A stretch of 64,000 nucleotides of DNA from Pythium myriotylum (taxonomy: Eukaryota; Oomycota; Peronosporomycetes; Pythiales; Pythiaceae), in assembly GCA_023091665.1 (NCBI GenBank), contig JALJCQ010000004.1:2666001-2730000 (forward strand), written 5' to 3'. The stretch's first letter is position 1; each line of letters opens with the position of its first letter. Positions 9,616-19,929 of this stretch are shown here, one piece after another. The position numbers and the translations under genes were made by a program. Under the pieces are notes generated by a model. It saw nothing but the letters and a program-made list of their open reading frames with translations. It ran no database searches and was not told the DNA's origin.

Positions 9616-10602
9616 ATGTGGCTGCTCCTCGAGCGCACCGCAATCGCTTCTGCGGCTCTGCTCGCCACAGTGACCGGTCTCTCCTCCTACGTGTCACGGG
9701 TTCCGAACGGTGCCAATGTGCTTGGTGTTCCAGCCATCGGCCACAGGGATGGCAAGGGCAGAAGCGGCGACCTCAACTCCTTTGGAAGTGCCTTCAAGTT
9801 AAATGGGTATAAGTGGAACGCCACTTTGTGCATGAAGGACTCGGACGGAGACGGCCAGACGAACGGCCAAGAGCTTGGTGATCCATGTTGTGTGTGGACA
9901 GTAGGAGCTACACCACTTTTCACCATCGGCGTCTCGAACCCAGGGAACTCATCAAGCAAAGTGTCGGCAACAACACTAGCAAGTTACACGTGCGGAACGA
10001 CGTCAGCGCCAACAACGCCGGCTCCTACGACTCCAGCACCAACGACACCGGCACCAACGACGCCGGCGCCGACAACACCAGTACCAACGACACCGGCTCC
10101 TACGACGCCAGCTCCTACAACGCCGGCTCCTACGACGCCAGCTCCTACTACGCCGGCGCCGACAACACCAACGCCTACAACACCAACGCCTACAACGCCG
10201 GCTCCTACGACTCCAGCACCAACGACACCAGCGCCTACAACGCCGACACCAACGACGCCGGCACCGACGACTCCAGGTCCGTCTACTTTGTCTCCTCTTC
10301 CTACTCGAACGCCAAAGCCGGCTCCTACTCCGAAGCCGACTCCCACTCCGAAGCCGACTCCAACGCCAAAGCCGACTCCCACTCCAAAGCCGACTCCTAC
10401 TCCGAAGCCGACTCCCACTCCAAAGCCGACTCCTACTCCGAAGCCGACTCCCACTCCGAAGCCGACTCCAACGCCAAAGCCGACTCCCACTCCAAAGCCG
10501 ACTCCTACTCCGAAGCCGACTCCCACTCCAAAGCCGACTCCTACTCCGAAGCCGACTCCCACCCCCACCCTGAAGCCATCGCTGGCCCCATCGCTTCCAT
10601 GA
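9616..10602 (+). CDS. Secreted temptin-domain protein with two repeat blocks, copy 6
   Basis: The first ATG in frame is 9616; the upstream frame extension starts only with TTG. The product has 328 residues. The signal peptide is about 1-24, then the domain ([16 protein letters not shown], loop [19 protein letters not shown], last Cys near 128). About residues 134-222 are TTPAP repeats; about 230-318 are perfect KPTPTP repeats (18-nt unit), which put a Lys every six residues. The end is [10 protein letters not shown], with no membrane tail. A positively charged extended repeat could bind wall polysaccharide, but that is inference. It is the closest relative of the broken copy 5. Confidence 0.9.
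   Translation: MWLLLERTAIASAALLATVTGLSSYVSRVPNGANVLGVPAIGHRDGKGRSGDLNSFGSAFKLNGYKWNATLCMKDSDGDGQTNGQELGDPCCVWTVGATPLFTIGVSNPGNSSSKVSATTLASYTCGTTSAPTTPAPTTPAPTTPAPTTPAPTTPVPTTPAPTTPAPTTPAPTTPAPTTPAPTTPTPTTPTPTTPAPTTPAPTTPAPTTPTPTTPAPTTPGPSTLSPLPTRTPKPAPTPKPTPTPKPTPTPKPTPTPKPTPTPKPTPTPKPTPTPKPTPTPKPTPTPKPTPTPKPTPTPKPTPTPKPTPTPKPTPTPTLKPSLAPSLP
10000..10565 (+). repeat. Two coding minisatellites (15-nt TTPAP and 18-nt KPTPTP units)
   Basis: Positions 10000-10270 hold 15-nt units; 10311-10565 hold 18-nt units, in which whole multi-unit blocks are repeated exactly (for example 10330-10420 and 10430-10520). This indicates recent higher-order expansion within temptin copy 6. Confidence 0.85.
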
Positions 10603-11340
10603 ATGCATAGCTTGTCCTCGAACTATCGCGCGAATTGTGAGGTTTTCGATACAGTCGTTACAGCCAGCTTTATCAAAGATCGTACGCTCACAAGCCCGCT
10701 TCCTCTTGCATATTCGCCATTCGCTAGTGCGGACACTTTAGTGTCTCTCTGCTCGCACTCGTTGCATGTAATCCACCTCAATCAGTTACCTCTTCTGAAC
10801 TTGATTCTACCTACTTGATACCTGCGACCTTGAGCAGGCGAGTCAAACTTCACATGGCACGGATAAACCGTCCCTTACACCAGCTCCAGCTTGAGATCCC
10901 GCTCCATCTCCAAGTCCTGCGCATGGAGCAGCGCCCAGCTTTTCGAAGGTAGTCCATCGCCGCAGTGTCACGCGTCGCAGAAACATACATCACATGTTCA
11001 CACGTCGCAGCAACGTCCATTTTAGTGGCCGCTGAGTTGGTTGTCTCTCAACTGCGATTGGCTCCTCCCACGTGGCGGGATCCTCTGCCCGCCGGAACGA
11101 ACGTATCCAGTTCTCTTCGTTACCTCTTTGCGTCCTGACTCACGGTGGGAGAAGCCAGTGGTTCATGTGTTTGCAATCGAAAAGCCACGCGTCCAACGCA
11201 CTCCCACTGCCACCGATCTGCACAGCTTCCGGCTTCTCTCCACTGGACGCGAACTCGTAGAAAGCGCTCCTGGGCAGACTCATTCCGCAACTGCCTCTGC
11301 CCAGCTCAGTACCCCAGCCAGCACTCCCCACAAACTCATC
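10603..11340. other. Intergenic region and leader
   Basis: No gene is recognised. An open frame leads into copy 7 from 11041, but the core promoter near 11278 shows it is mostly promoter sequence. Confidence 0.5.
11278..11293 (+). promoter_or_regulatory. Probable core promoter of temptin copy 7
   Basis: ACTCATTCCGCAACTG matches 13 of 16 core promoter positions, 47 nt before the ATG at 11341, and rules against the upstream in-frame ATG at 11041. Confidence 0.55.
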
Positions 11341-12198
11341 ATGAAGACCTCACTCACTGCCTCCATCGTCCTAGTCGCCGCGGCGATGTCTGTCCACATC
11401 CACGCGTTGCCGAGCTACGTGCCTCGCATCCCGAACGGTGCAAATGTTCCAAATGTTCCAGCGGTCGGCCACGCAGACCACACGGGCGAGAGTGGCGATC
11501 TCGACGCCTTTGGTGAGGCCTTTGGAAACGCCGGTAACAAATGGACCGCCGCTCTTTGCAAGGCCGACTCGGACGGCGACGGCCAGACCAACGGCGAGGA
11601 GCTCGGTGACCCGTGCTGCACCTGGTCGGTCGGAGGAACTCCCAAGTTCACGAGTGGCGTGTCCAACCCAGGCGACCCAAAGAGCAAAGTGAGCTCGAGT
11701 GCGATGCTCGCCGCCACTGCGTGCAGCTCATCGCCCGCAGTGACCACGAAGGCCCCGACACCAGCGACGTCGGCCCCTGAGCCCTCCCCTGCGACTACGA
11801 AACCGCCTGCAACAGCCAAGACGGACGCCCCAGCGGCTACCACAACAACACCAAAGACCGAGCAAGCACCATCTACCGAAAAGACCCCGACGGCTACGAC
11901 AGCCCCTTCCGGGGAGACTGACACTAACAAAACTGAGTCAACCACAGCACCTCACGAGCACTCTGAGTACGCCTCGTCGTCGTCCGCATCGCCAGAGACC
12001 GAGTCCTCGTCTGAATACGGTTCGTCTATGGGCTCGAAGGCCTCGTCGATGGCGAGTGAGACGGCAGGCAACACCACGGGCTCCACCGGCCACAAGTCGA
12101 CGCCTGTGCCGAGCCCGACCTCGGGAGCGAACACAGCTTCATTCGCGACTGCCACAGCCGTCGCCGCGGCCGTCGTGGCCCAAGCTCTCCACTGGTAA
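11341..12198 (+). CDS. Temptin-domain protein with predicted GPI tail, copy 7
   Basis: The product has 285 residues: signal peptide about 1-22 (ends VHIHA), temptin domain with loop [12 protein letters not shown] and GDPCC. A Thr/Pro/Ala/Ser/Glu stalk (about 130-260) is less repetitive than those of copies 2-6 and ends in Ser-rich sequence. The last about 20 residues are hydrophobic (ATAVAAAVVAQALHW) after small residues, as in a GPI-anchor signal. It is the first copy in the array with such a tail, so it is probably displayed on the plasma membrane or wall rather than released. Confidence 0.9.
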   Translation: MKTSLTASIVLVAAAMSVHIHALPSYVPRIPNGANVPNVPAVGHADHTGESGDLDAFGEAFGNAGNKWTAALCKADSDGDGQTNGEELGDPCCTWSVGGTPKFTSGVSNPGDPKSKVSSSAMLAATACSSSPAVTTKAPTPATSAPEPSPATTKPPATAKTDAPAATTTTPKTEQAPSTEKTPTATTAPSGETDTNKTESTTAPHEHSEYASSSSASPETESSSEYGSSMGSKASSMASETAGNTTGSTGHKSTPVPSPTSGANTASFATATAVAAAVVAQALHW

Positions 12199-12301
12199 AA
12201 CTGCGTTGTTCCCACCTAGCAGTTAGTGGAAGAGATCGTCAGATTAATGCAAGATCACGATCTATAAACCTTACACGAATCCTCCTGGCCCAGGGCTGTG
12301 A

Positions 12302-13011
12302 CAATAAACATTGTTTATTGATTGTAGACCAAAATCCGTAGACAATCAATTATTGTTCAATATACAATATATTGTGGTGGGAAGTTTCGTGTGAACTTGA
12401 GAAGCACTTATGGGCTCCTTCGGCTTGCTTTCGGGCCTTTTCAGCCTCTCTTAATAGTTTGATTGCTTGAGACACGTTGCTCCTGCTGACGAGATCCCAA
12501 TTCAACTTCAAGTACATGATCACCTCAAGTGTGGTGGTGTCCGTACTCCTGCGCAAACACCCCATCATACACTTGACGCCCGAGAAGAAACGCTCAACTA
12601 CGACCGACGTAGGAGGGGCCCAACTCTTCGTAGTGCTGCGTGGCTTCAATTCGGTTGCGGGCACGCTTTTTGATGGCTTCATCCAGTTCTTGTGCGGCAC
12701 GCTTGCGATCGGTCAACGCCCAAAGCAAATTCTCCCAAGCCCATCTCCAACCCAGAACGAGCCAGAGCGCACTTCACGCTGATTGACGGGATATGAAATG
12801 TAGAAGCTGTGATTGGCTCTTGCAGAGCTTGCATATAGAGACGACGGCGGGCATTGACAGCACCATTTCCGTCGTGGCGGCAAGGTTGCAGAGCGATATA
12901 TTGAAGAGGAATATATTGATACAATATGACAATATACAGTGAACTATTGTGTTCGGCCAACAATCAATAATTGTCCCCAACAATATTTTGGATCTGACAA
13001 TAGCAATATTT
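12302..13011 (-). mobile_element. hAT-family DNA transposon remnant
   Basis: The minus-strand frame at 12350-12700 encodes a stretch like the hAT transposase C-terminal dimerisation region (SVVVERFFSGVKCMMG, then TTTLEVIMYLKLNWDL). Upstream sequence on the same strand, in another frame, reads WENLLWALTDRKRAAQELDEAIKK, so the coding part is frameshifted and short. AT-rich flanks on both sides (about 12302-12375 and 12893-13011) contain many CAATA/TATTG motifs in both orientations, reminiscent of hAT subterminal repeats, including a perfect 8-bp inverted repeat at 12302-12320. Element ends and target duplication were not identified, so the boundaries are approximate. Confidence 0.55.
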
Positions 13012-13314
13012 TTGCACCCACCCCTGCTCCTGGCCATTGACATGTGTCCCACAGACCCAAAGACGTGCGTTCGCAAAAGAGGCCAAGCTTACTAAAATAA
13101 TGATCGTTGTTGGACGACTCGGATCGCTGTCCAACAGATGAGGAGGCGTCAGTGGCCAGTGCATGGGAATCTTTCCATGTTCCCATCCCGGTCTGCGAAC
13201 TCGTCCGAGTGAGGTGAGCAGGTCGGGACTGCGAGTGGCCATGGATGAGTTTAGAGCACTCTGCGCCAACGTAGGACACATCTTCACACCACTGAAAAAC
13301 CGCCGGAATCCGGA

Positions 13315-13330
13315 TCTCATTCGCGATCTT
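13315..13330 (+). promoter_or_regulatory. Possible core promoter of temptin copy 8
   Basis: TCTCATTCGCGATCTT matches 12 of 16 core promoter positions; a TC dinucleotide run separates it from the ATG at 13406. Confidence 0.4.
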
Positions 13331-13405
13331 CCTCTCTCCAGCACACTTGGCGTCGGCTTCTCTCTCTCTCTCTCTCTCTCTCTCCGTCTCCCTCTCTGCA
13401 AGACT

Positions 13406-13969
13406 ATGAATCTCGCCACCGCGTCGATCGCCTTGTTGTTCCTATCTGCTCACGAGAGCGACGCGCGTCGCCAGTTCGTCTCGCGAGTGCCCAACGGCGC
13501 CAACGTCGCCGGCGTCTCGGCCATTGGCCACGCCGACGACACGGGCGACAGCAGCCGCCTCAGCACATTCGGCCGAGACTTTTCCAGCGCCGGAACGACG
13601 TGGACCACCGCGTTGTGTCGCGCCGACTCGGACGGCGACGGCCAGACCAACGGCGAAGAGCTCGGCGATCCGTGCTGCGAGTGGAAATCCGGCTTGACGC
13701 CCAAGTTTGCGAGCGGCGTGTCGCATCCCGGAGACGCTGGCAGCAAAGTCGCTGCGAGCATGTTGGCGTCGGCAGTGTGTGAGTCGAGTTCCAACGCGAC
13801 GAGTTCCAACACGACGCCCGTGGGTGCGAGCACGCCGACGACCGACGCAGAGGACTCGGAGGCGAGCGAAAAGGAAGAAACGAAGAGCTCGTCAGCAGCT
13901 ACGACCGCGAGAAAGGCGGTTTTGTGGACGACAATGGTAGCCGTGGTGGTGGTGGTGGTGGGTGGGTGA
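13406..13969 (+). CDS. Temptin-domain protein with C-terminal hydrophobic tail, copy 8
   Basis: The ATG at 13406 follows a TC-rich leader and begins a signal peptide (about 1-20); the upstream in-frame ATG at 13163 would place non-signal sequence ahead of it. The product has 187 residues. The domain begins [16 protein letters not shown], loop [19 protein letters not shown]. The stalk is short (about 130-168), Ser/Thr/Glu-rich, and two Asn-X-Ser/Thr sites lie near residue 130. The end is VLWTTMVAVVVVVVGG, a GPI or membrane signal. This is a compact surface-anchored form. Confidence 0.88.
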   Translation: MNLATASIALLFLSAHESDARRQFVSRVPNGANVAGVSAIGHADDTGDSSRLSTFGRDFSSAGTTWTTALCRADSDGDGQTNGEELGDPCCEWKSGLTPKFASGVSHPGDAGSKVAASMLASAVCESSSNATSSNTTPVGASTPTTDAEDSEASEKEETKSSSAATTARKAVLWTTMVAVVVVVVGG

Positions 13970-14428
13970 GGAGGGATCATGTGCGACTAGCGAAATGGAA
14001 CTGCAACCATGGAGGGTTTTGATTGGTTGAAAATTGCGTTGGATGGTTGTGGGATTGTGATCATCACTCTGAACTCATCAAAAATGCCAGGGGAAGGCGA
14101 GTGATGCATGTTCGGAGGGTTGACATCGTCGAATTTCTTGTGCGCACGGGAATGGGGGGTAGGGAAAGGATGTCTTCCCGCCTGACTTCACTCACCCTCC
14201 TCCCAAAGTACTTGACTTTTGTATACGCTTGATGTCGCCCCTCCTCGATCCTTGTTGTCACCCTCCTGTCTTCGTCCCGACGAACACTCGCTGTCGCCCC
14301 TCCTCCACTCCCTCACTCCCCTCATGGGAGAAATCAACGGACGTTCGAGGAGCTCGTGAGACCGTGTCGGGACGTCCATTTCCGAATCTGCTCGCTCGCG
14401 ACCAAGTGCCTCCCGCCACTCGACTTCG
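13970..14428. other. Intergenic region and leader of the Tup1-like gene
   Basis: No gene is seen. The last 200 bases are CT-rich leader sequence. Confidence 0.5.
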
Positions 14429-16399
14429 ATGCACTCGACGCGTCCCACGGCCACGTCGCACGGTCTCAGCATCGTCGACCTGCTCGACCAAGTGCGCAGC
14501 GAGCACGAGGCCGCCGTGCAGCAGCTCGCGGTCGCCAAGATGGAGCAGCGCGAGGCCGAGCGCAAGCACCAGGCGCAGCTCGTCGAGATGCAGCAGATCC
14601 GCCAGGTGCTGCACGCGCTCGAGACCACCCACCGCCGTCTTCGTCAGCAGTACGAAGACGAGCTCCTGGCTCTGCGCCAACAGCTTCAAGTTGGAGTGCC
14701 AGCCAAGCGCTTGAGCTCGCTCGCGGAGGCCGGAGAGGCTGGCGCTCGAGTGAAGGAGCCGAAGTTGGCTTCGCCAGTCCAAGTCGCGCCCGTGGTGAGC
14801 GCAGCTCGCTCGCTGGGACAGCTGGGTCAGCCGACGTCGACTGCGCTGCCGTCGATGGGATTCGTTCAGCCAATGCAACAGCCAGCGCCGCCGTTGCTCC
14901 GACCTCTGAATGGGACGCCGGTCAAACGCCGTACGAGTCCGATCCCGACGATCGCGGTCGTTGACGTGAAAAGCAAGAGGAGCGAGGAGCGCGTGGAGAC
15001 TGGAGGACCCCTATCGATTCGAAGCTCTCCAGTGACGAAGAAACCGAAGACGCTCGTCAGCTCCAGTCCGAGCCTTCCTGTTCCGCCGTCAATGGTATGG
15101 TGTTGTGTGAAGGGCTTCCCAGTGAGGATTTCTGACTAACTGATCTCCTTGTAGCCAAAAGACGATGCCAAGGGGCCTGAAGGCGAGGCAAGTCGGTCCG
15201 ATACGCCTCTATCCTCATCCTCTTCCGAGCACGTCACCAAGGCCGCGCAGATTCGTCACATGGCATCGAGCAAAAGTGTGTCTTCGACCTCCTCTGAGAG
15301 GAATGAGTCGGCCAAGAACGCCAAAGGAAACAAGCTCAACTGGATCTGCGCGTACAGCAACGACTCATCGCCGCAGCGCTATACCAACGAGCGCCCGATC
15401 ATCGAGCTGCGCCATACACTCGACCACCGCAGCATCGTCTGCTGCGTTCGCTTCTCGCCGGACAGCAAAGCGTTGGCTACTGGATGCTACAAGACAGCGC
15501 GCGTCTTCGACGTCGACTCGGGCGAAGAGAAACTTATCATGAACTCGTCGAGCAAAGATAACGGGCGCGAAGACGATTCTGGTCACGTGCGTGCTATCGC
15601 GTTCTCTCCAGACTCGAAGAAACTCGCTGTCGGCATGCCACAGAGCGCTGTCCGCGTGTACGATGTCGCGACGAACGAAGGAGGCCCCGTGCTAAGCGGC
15701 CATGACTCGGACATCTATGCACTTGACTGGTCCAACAATTTGATCGTGTCCGGCTCGGGAGATAAGAAGATTCGATTGTGGGACGCTCGCACGGGCAACT
15801 GCAAGAAAGTGATCGGCAGCGAGAGCCGCGGACCGTCGGACGGTGTGACTTCGGTCGTCTTTTCGCCTGATGGGCGGTACCTCGCGGCGAGCTCCTTGGA
15901 TAAAGTGGTCCGCGTTTGGGACACCGAGTCGTCGCAGCTTGTGGATCGTTTCGAAGGCCACAGCGACTCAGTGTACTCGATCGCGTTCTCTGCAGACGGC
16001 AAACAACTGGTCTCCGGTTCGTTCGACAAGACCATCATGCTCTGGGACGTGAACGCCCAAGGGCGGACGTCAGCGCGACCGCGCATGGTCTTGCAAGGTC
16101 ACAAGGACTTCGTGCTGTCAGTCGCGTACGCTCCCGACGGAAGGTAAGCTCGCTTTTCCCGTTGACTCCCGTGTTGATCGTCTTTCTCACTTAGCTGTCT
16201 TGCGATTAGCAGATTGATGTCGGGATCAAAGGACCGATCGATTGTCTTCTGGGATCTCCGCAGCTCGCGCTCCTTGCTCACACTCACGGGCTTTCGGAAC
16301 TCGGTTATCGGCGTTGCGTCCTCTCCAGCCTCGTCGCTGTTCGCCACAGGAAGCGGCGACTGCCTCGCCACTGTCTGGAACTACAAAGCGCAAGCGTAG
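14429..16399 (+). CDS. Tup1-type WD40 transcriptional corepressor
   Basis: Three exons, 14429-15094, 15155-16143 and 16213-16399, join in frame to 613 residues. The introns are 60 and 69 nt with GT...AG ends, and a CTAAC branch site lies in the first. Residues about 12-82 are a helical region with MQQIRQVLHALETTHRRL and YEDELLALRQQL, characteristic of the Tup1/Groucho N-terminal tetramerisation domain. Residues about 85-290 are Pro/Ser-rich and low complexity. The remainder is a WD40 propeller of about seven repeats (RFSPDSKALATG, FSPDGRYLAASSLDKVVRVWD, GHSDSVYSIAFSADGKQLVSGSFD). Tup1 proteins are recruited by DNA-binding repressors in the nucleus. This is a single-copy regulator sitting inside the temptin array; no functional link is implied. 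Confidence 0.9.
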
Positions 16400-17046
16400 C
16401 GCGTCAGCGAACTTGTTGCACTTAGGAAAGCAGGAAGACCTGGTGAGGCGGTGGTCTCACCAGGCGATTGTTGTTGTAGTAGCCATGCGGGTCACTCGCC
16501 CTTGTATAACGTGGATATGCTGATGCCAACGCACAAGATTATCCTGCGAAGGACTTGATGGGTGCAGATCGAATCTCCTCTCTGTCTGGATCTTCGTGTG
16601 GCGCCACTCGTTTCCCTCCGGCTTTCCCGTCGGGCCGGGCGTTCGAGCCAAGCCAGCTTGCAAAGCAGTCAGGTCGGACGGAGCTGCCGAGGCGGTGTCC
16701 CACGTCGTGTCGTTTGCGTTTGTGGGTGGTAATTCCGTTTGCCCGATTGCGCTCACGAGAGCAACACCCATTCGAGCCCTGGGGGGCTGATCACGAGCAC
16801 GAAAAATTAGCCGAAACCGAATGGAATAAAGCGAACCCATTGACTCAGAGCGCTTGCGAGTGTACTCAGCGCCCGTCGTCAGTCGCAGAGAACCGACGCC
16901 GAGGAAGGGGCACCTCCAGCAATAGTAGACATGTTGTGTTAGGTGGAGCCATTGATCGGACCACCCACGTGCAAAGGGGATGGGCACGCCTTGACGCTGA
17001 TCACGTCGGACTCAGCTGGCGCTGTCCAACAGCTACAAGCAACAAA
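16400..17046. other. Intergenic region with short hairpin
   Basis: A 9-bp perfect inverted repeat (CCTGGTGAG 16439-16447 with CTCACCAGG 16456-16464) lies 40 nt after the Tup1-like stop. No gene is recognised in the remainder; a 176-codon minus-strand frame (16457-16987) has no known motif. Confidence 0.5.
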
Positions 17047-17171
17047 ACGTGGTCTCTGAGGGGGTCCAGGGGTACTCTCGATATCAAATTATGCAGTGCT
17101 TGAGCGGACGATGTAGCCTAAACCAGGAAGTCCGTCCACTAGCGTACGCCAAGAGAAAGATCGCGCGAGTT
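17047..17171 (+). repeat. Left terminal inverted repeat of Crinkler element
   Basis: 125 bp matching the reverse complement of 19806-19929. It begins ACGTGGTCTCTGAGGGGG; the mismatches are scattered, so the two copies have diverged since insertion. Confidence 0.85.
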
Positions 17172-17403
17172 AGCGAATTCTCGGATAATTGTCCCCAATC
17201 GACACTTCAAACAAAAATGCTTCATCGGAGCAAGTGTAGTCATCTAAATCCAGTAGTTCGGAAAGTTCCGCGATCACAGTCAATCAGAAGCAAAAAGAAA
17301 ACACGAAGGCAGAGAACCAAGCAGGTAAGCGACGATTGCGCTCTGCAGCAATGCGCAGAAGCAACCAATACTCACAGGAAAGCTGTATTAGAAGAAAGAA
17401 GAG

Positions 17404-19692
17404 ATGGCGCGGAAAGTGTGGTTCCAGCTAGTGGACGCAGCAACTCGCGACGCTTATGCGGGTACATGGACAGCGTCAGAGTCATCTGACGGTCTCAACG
17501 ATATTGATGATCTCCGCGAGGCGATTCGAAAGAAATATCGTCACGATAACCCGGATATCCTAGAGGGTGTTGTAGCGGATCAACTATGCATCTACGCCAA
17601 CAAAGAAGCATACAAAGCGAAGAATCAATGCTCACCGCGATTGTCCTTGAATCAACTTGACGCGCAAGCGACGCTCATCGTAGCAGTGCCGACGCAACAT
17701 GTTGTTGCCCGCACTGTAGCACCACGAATGCCGAGATTATTGCGCGCACATTTTGGACAAAGTCGACGAGTTCTATGACGGAAACGAGCGCCCACTCCCA
17801 TTCATCTGCGTGGTAGGGTCATCAGGCATGGGGAAATCGCAACTAGCATTTGCATTGGGTGGCCGACGACCTTGGTATTACTGGCTGGCCACTTCAGTTG
17901 GATCCGGTTCTCAAAGTCTCTATCGCAACTTCGAGTCAATCTCTGGAGCGTTTATTGCCGTTGTGAACAGAGACAACCCAAATGGCAAAGATACAGGTGA
18001 CATCCTCAACGCTATATCGAGAGTCTATCGAAATGATCCACTGTGGACCTATGGTTTCATTTGCGCATTACTCGAGCATTGCAGCTCTGCGGAGCACCAA
18101 AGTGCTCGACAAATGATTCGGTTTGACAATGCGACGAGATTAAACGTGAAGCCGTGCGATCTGACAACTGTTCTCTCTCTGATTGGCAAAATGAAGGCAG
18201 AGAAGAACGTCTTGCCGTTCTTCGTTCTGGATGAAGTGAGTCCCAACAAGAATATCGAGTCTGGTGGGATGAATACGGCTGCGTTTCAACGCAATGTGTT
18301 TCGTGCATGCGGTCTGGTGGTCATCATCATGGGCACGGACTCCGATATCACGACCTACACGAAACAAGTGAAGTGCAGCTACAGCGTGCGGCACAAATGG
18401 ATGGCGCTTCTTCCACGTTTTCCGAGCTATCAAATAATGCTGTATACGTCGGAAGAGAAACACCTGTGGCCGAAGCTGGTGGAAAAACATCCGGTTGTGC
18501 AAGAAATTTTGACGCGTTCTCGTGGGCGATTTGCTAGGTATTTCATGCAGCGAGTGGTGGAATGCTTGATTCAATCAGGCGAGATCGAGCTGTGCCATTT
18601 GCTAGACGAAGGCTTTGCACATGTCAGTCTGAGATCTCGCGAAGGAAAAGCATTTTTGAACTCGGGGGAGGGGCAGCGTGCGCAGCTAATGGCGATATCG
18701 TACACAAATGCTGTCGTTTGCAGACAAAACGAAGCAGAGCCACCTAGAAAAAAGACGCGACTGGAAGTAGGGACTTCTGGAATGCATTTGATTTTGCGAA
18801 TCTGATTGACGACGAATTAAAGGATATGTTCGCATCGCACCAGAAATTGGTGACCACAACGGGGCGCTGGATACCCAAATGCAGCTTCCCGGCAATCAGC
18901 GAAGACGTGCTGTTGTATTTGGCGATATTGGGTGGCAAAGACTTTCCGAGCTATTACGATCATGAGGATATGCAGTGTTACTCAACCAAGTGGATATTTG
19001 CTGAAACAAAAGTGAACGAAAACTCCAACGCTGCGTCTAACGACTACATGTCGTTTGAGAACATGGTCGCTCATGCAATATTCTCGTCGTCACGAAGAAA
19101 TGGTGTGCAAGGCATTTCATTCGATGACTTTTTCGCGAGTTTGCTTGGAGAATTTCAAGACGAGTTGTGGAAGAAGGTGGAGATGCATTGCAGAAACACC
19201 AACAAAAGCATGTCTGTAAGTGATTTATTTGAAGGATATGCAGAATACGTCACAAATGTGTCGAAGAGGACCATTCCATTTTTGGCACCGCCGAATGCGG
19301 AGTGGCCGCCATTCATTATTGGCAACAATCGCAATGGTTGCAGATTTGGCCATTTGGTTCGAGTTTGCAATGCGGAAGGATGTGATGTGTACGTACAGGA
19401 TGTGGAGATCGCGCACGAAGAAGCGATTTTCCTTTGTGAGTGCAAGTACTGGGACAAGAATGTGGATATATCTGCAATGAGAGCGATCATTCATGGACTG
19501 AACCAGAAATGGCAGTGGAAGGTCGTGCTGCTTTTTTGTATGAAGCTGACAAGCCTTCGTAAGGAATGGGAGAGTCCAGACATTGGATGTGTCAAGGTCA
19601 GTTACCAAGATGGTGGTGTCGACTGGATTTTCCAGCCCAACCTAAACAATCGAAAACGTCTGCTCGTAGTCGTCGAAACACGCAATAACTAA
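17404..19692 (+). pseudogene. Crinkler-like P-loop NTPase / PD-(D/E)XK nuclease gene with two frame breaks
   Basis: Three successive open segments form one protein family. Segment 1 (17404 to about 17730) is a Crinkler-type header with a ubiquitin-like look (VWFQLVDAATRDAYAG, then DIDDLREAIRKKY, ending DAQATLIVAVP). Segment 2 (about 17720-18780, shifted +1) holds a P-loop GSSGMGKSQ, the family motif RPWYYWLAT, and Walker-B-like LPFFVLDE. Segment 3 (about 18780-19692, back in the first frame) has a PD-(D/E)XK-like core with IFLCECKYW. No GT...AG intron was found that fits the breaks, so it is probably a recently frameshifted copy or carries two sequencing errors. Proteins of this kind are secreted or nuclear effectors, or transposon-derived nucleases, in oomycetes. 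No ordinary signal peptide is visible at the 17404 start. Confidence 0.78.
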
Positions 19693-19721
19693 TAATGAAT
19701 GGTATTGCTCATCCCAAAACG

Positions 19722-19776
19722 GGTTTATTGATCATGTTGTGCCGTCTTTAAGACAGCACAACATGATCAATAAACC
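19722..19776. repeat. 27-bp-arm hairpin after the Crinkler-like gene
   Basis: Arms 19722-19748 and 19750-19776 pair at 26 of 27 positions with one central base. It starts 30 nt after the stop at 19692 and lies inside the element, just before the right TIR. It could be a transcript 3' end structure or part of the transposon end. Confidence 0.88.
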
Positions 19777-19805
19777 AATGTCCGAGAATTCACATTAGTC
19801 ACGCC

Positions 19806-19929
19806 AACTCGCGCGATCTTTCTCTCGGCGTACGCTAGTGGACGGACTTACTGGTTTAGGTTATATCGTCTGCTCAAGCACTGCATAAATTGATATCGAG
19901 AGTACCCCTAGACCCCTTAGAGGCCACGT
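19806..19929 (-). repeat. Right terminal inverted repeat of Crinkler element
   Basis: Reverse complement of the left repeat with about ten substitutions and one indel; ends CCACGT followed by AAA. Confidence 0.85.

Larger units (their letters stand above)
12199..13405. other. Intergenic region holding a hAT transposon remnant
   Basis: The only recognisable content is the hAT-like fragment at about 12302-13011 and a TC microsatellite (13362-13386) just before temptin copy 8. Confidence 0.55.
17047..19929. mobile_element. TIR-flanked element carrying a Crinkler-like gene
   Basis: Inverted repeats 17047-17171 and 19806-19929 match at about 92% (about ten substitutions and one indel by eye), and a further inner match GAATTCTCGGA occurs at 17175-17185 and 19781-19791. 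Ends are ACGTGG...CCACGT, and AAA borders both ends (17044-17046 and 19930-19932), a possible 3-bp target duplication. The only cargo is the NTPase/nuclease gene at 17404-19692 plus a strong hairpin after its stop. No transposase of a known class is seen. The 2883-bp unit looks like a DNA transposon or transposon-derived cassette inserted between the Tup1-like gene and temptin copy 9. Confidence 0.8.

Noticed and set aside
16457..16987. 176-codon minus-strand frame between the Tup1-like gene and the Crinkler element
   Set aside because: No domain, no signal peptide, no splice structure; overlapping frames of similar length occur on the other strand.
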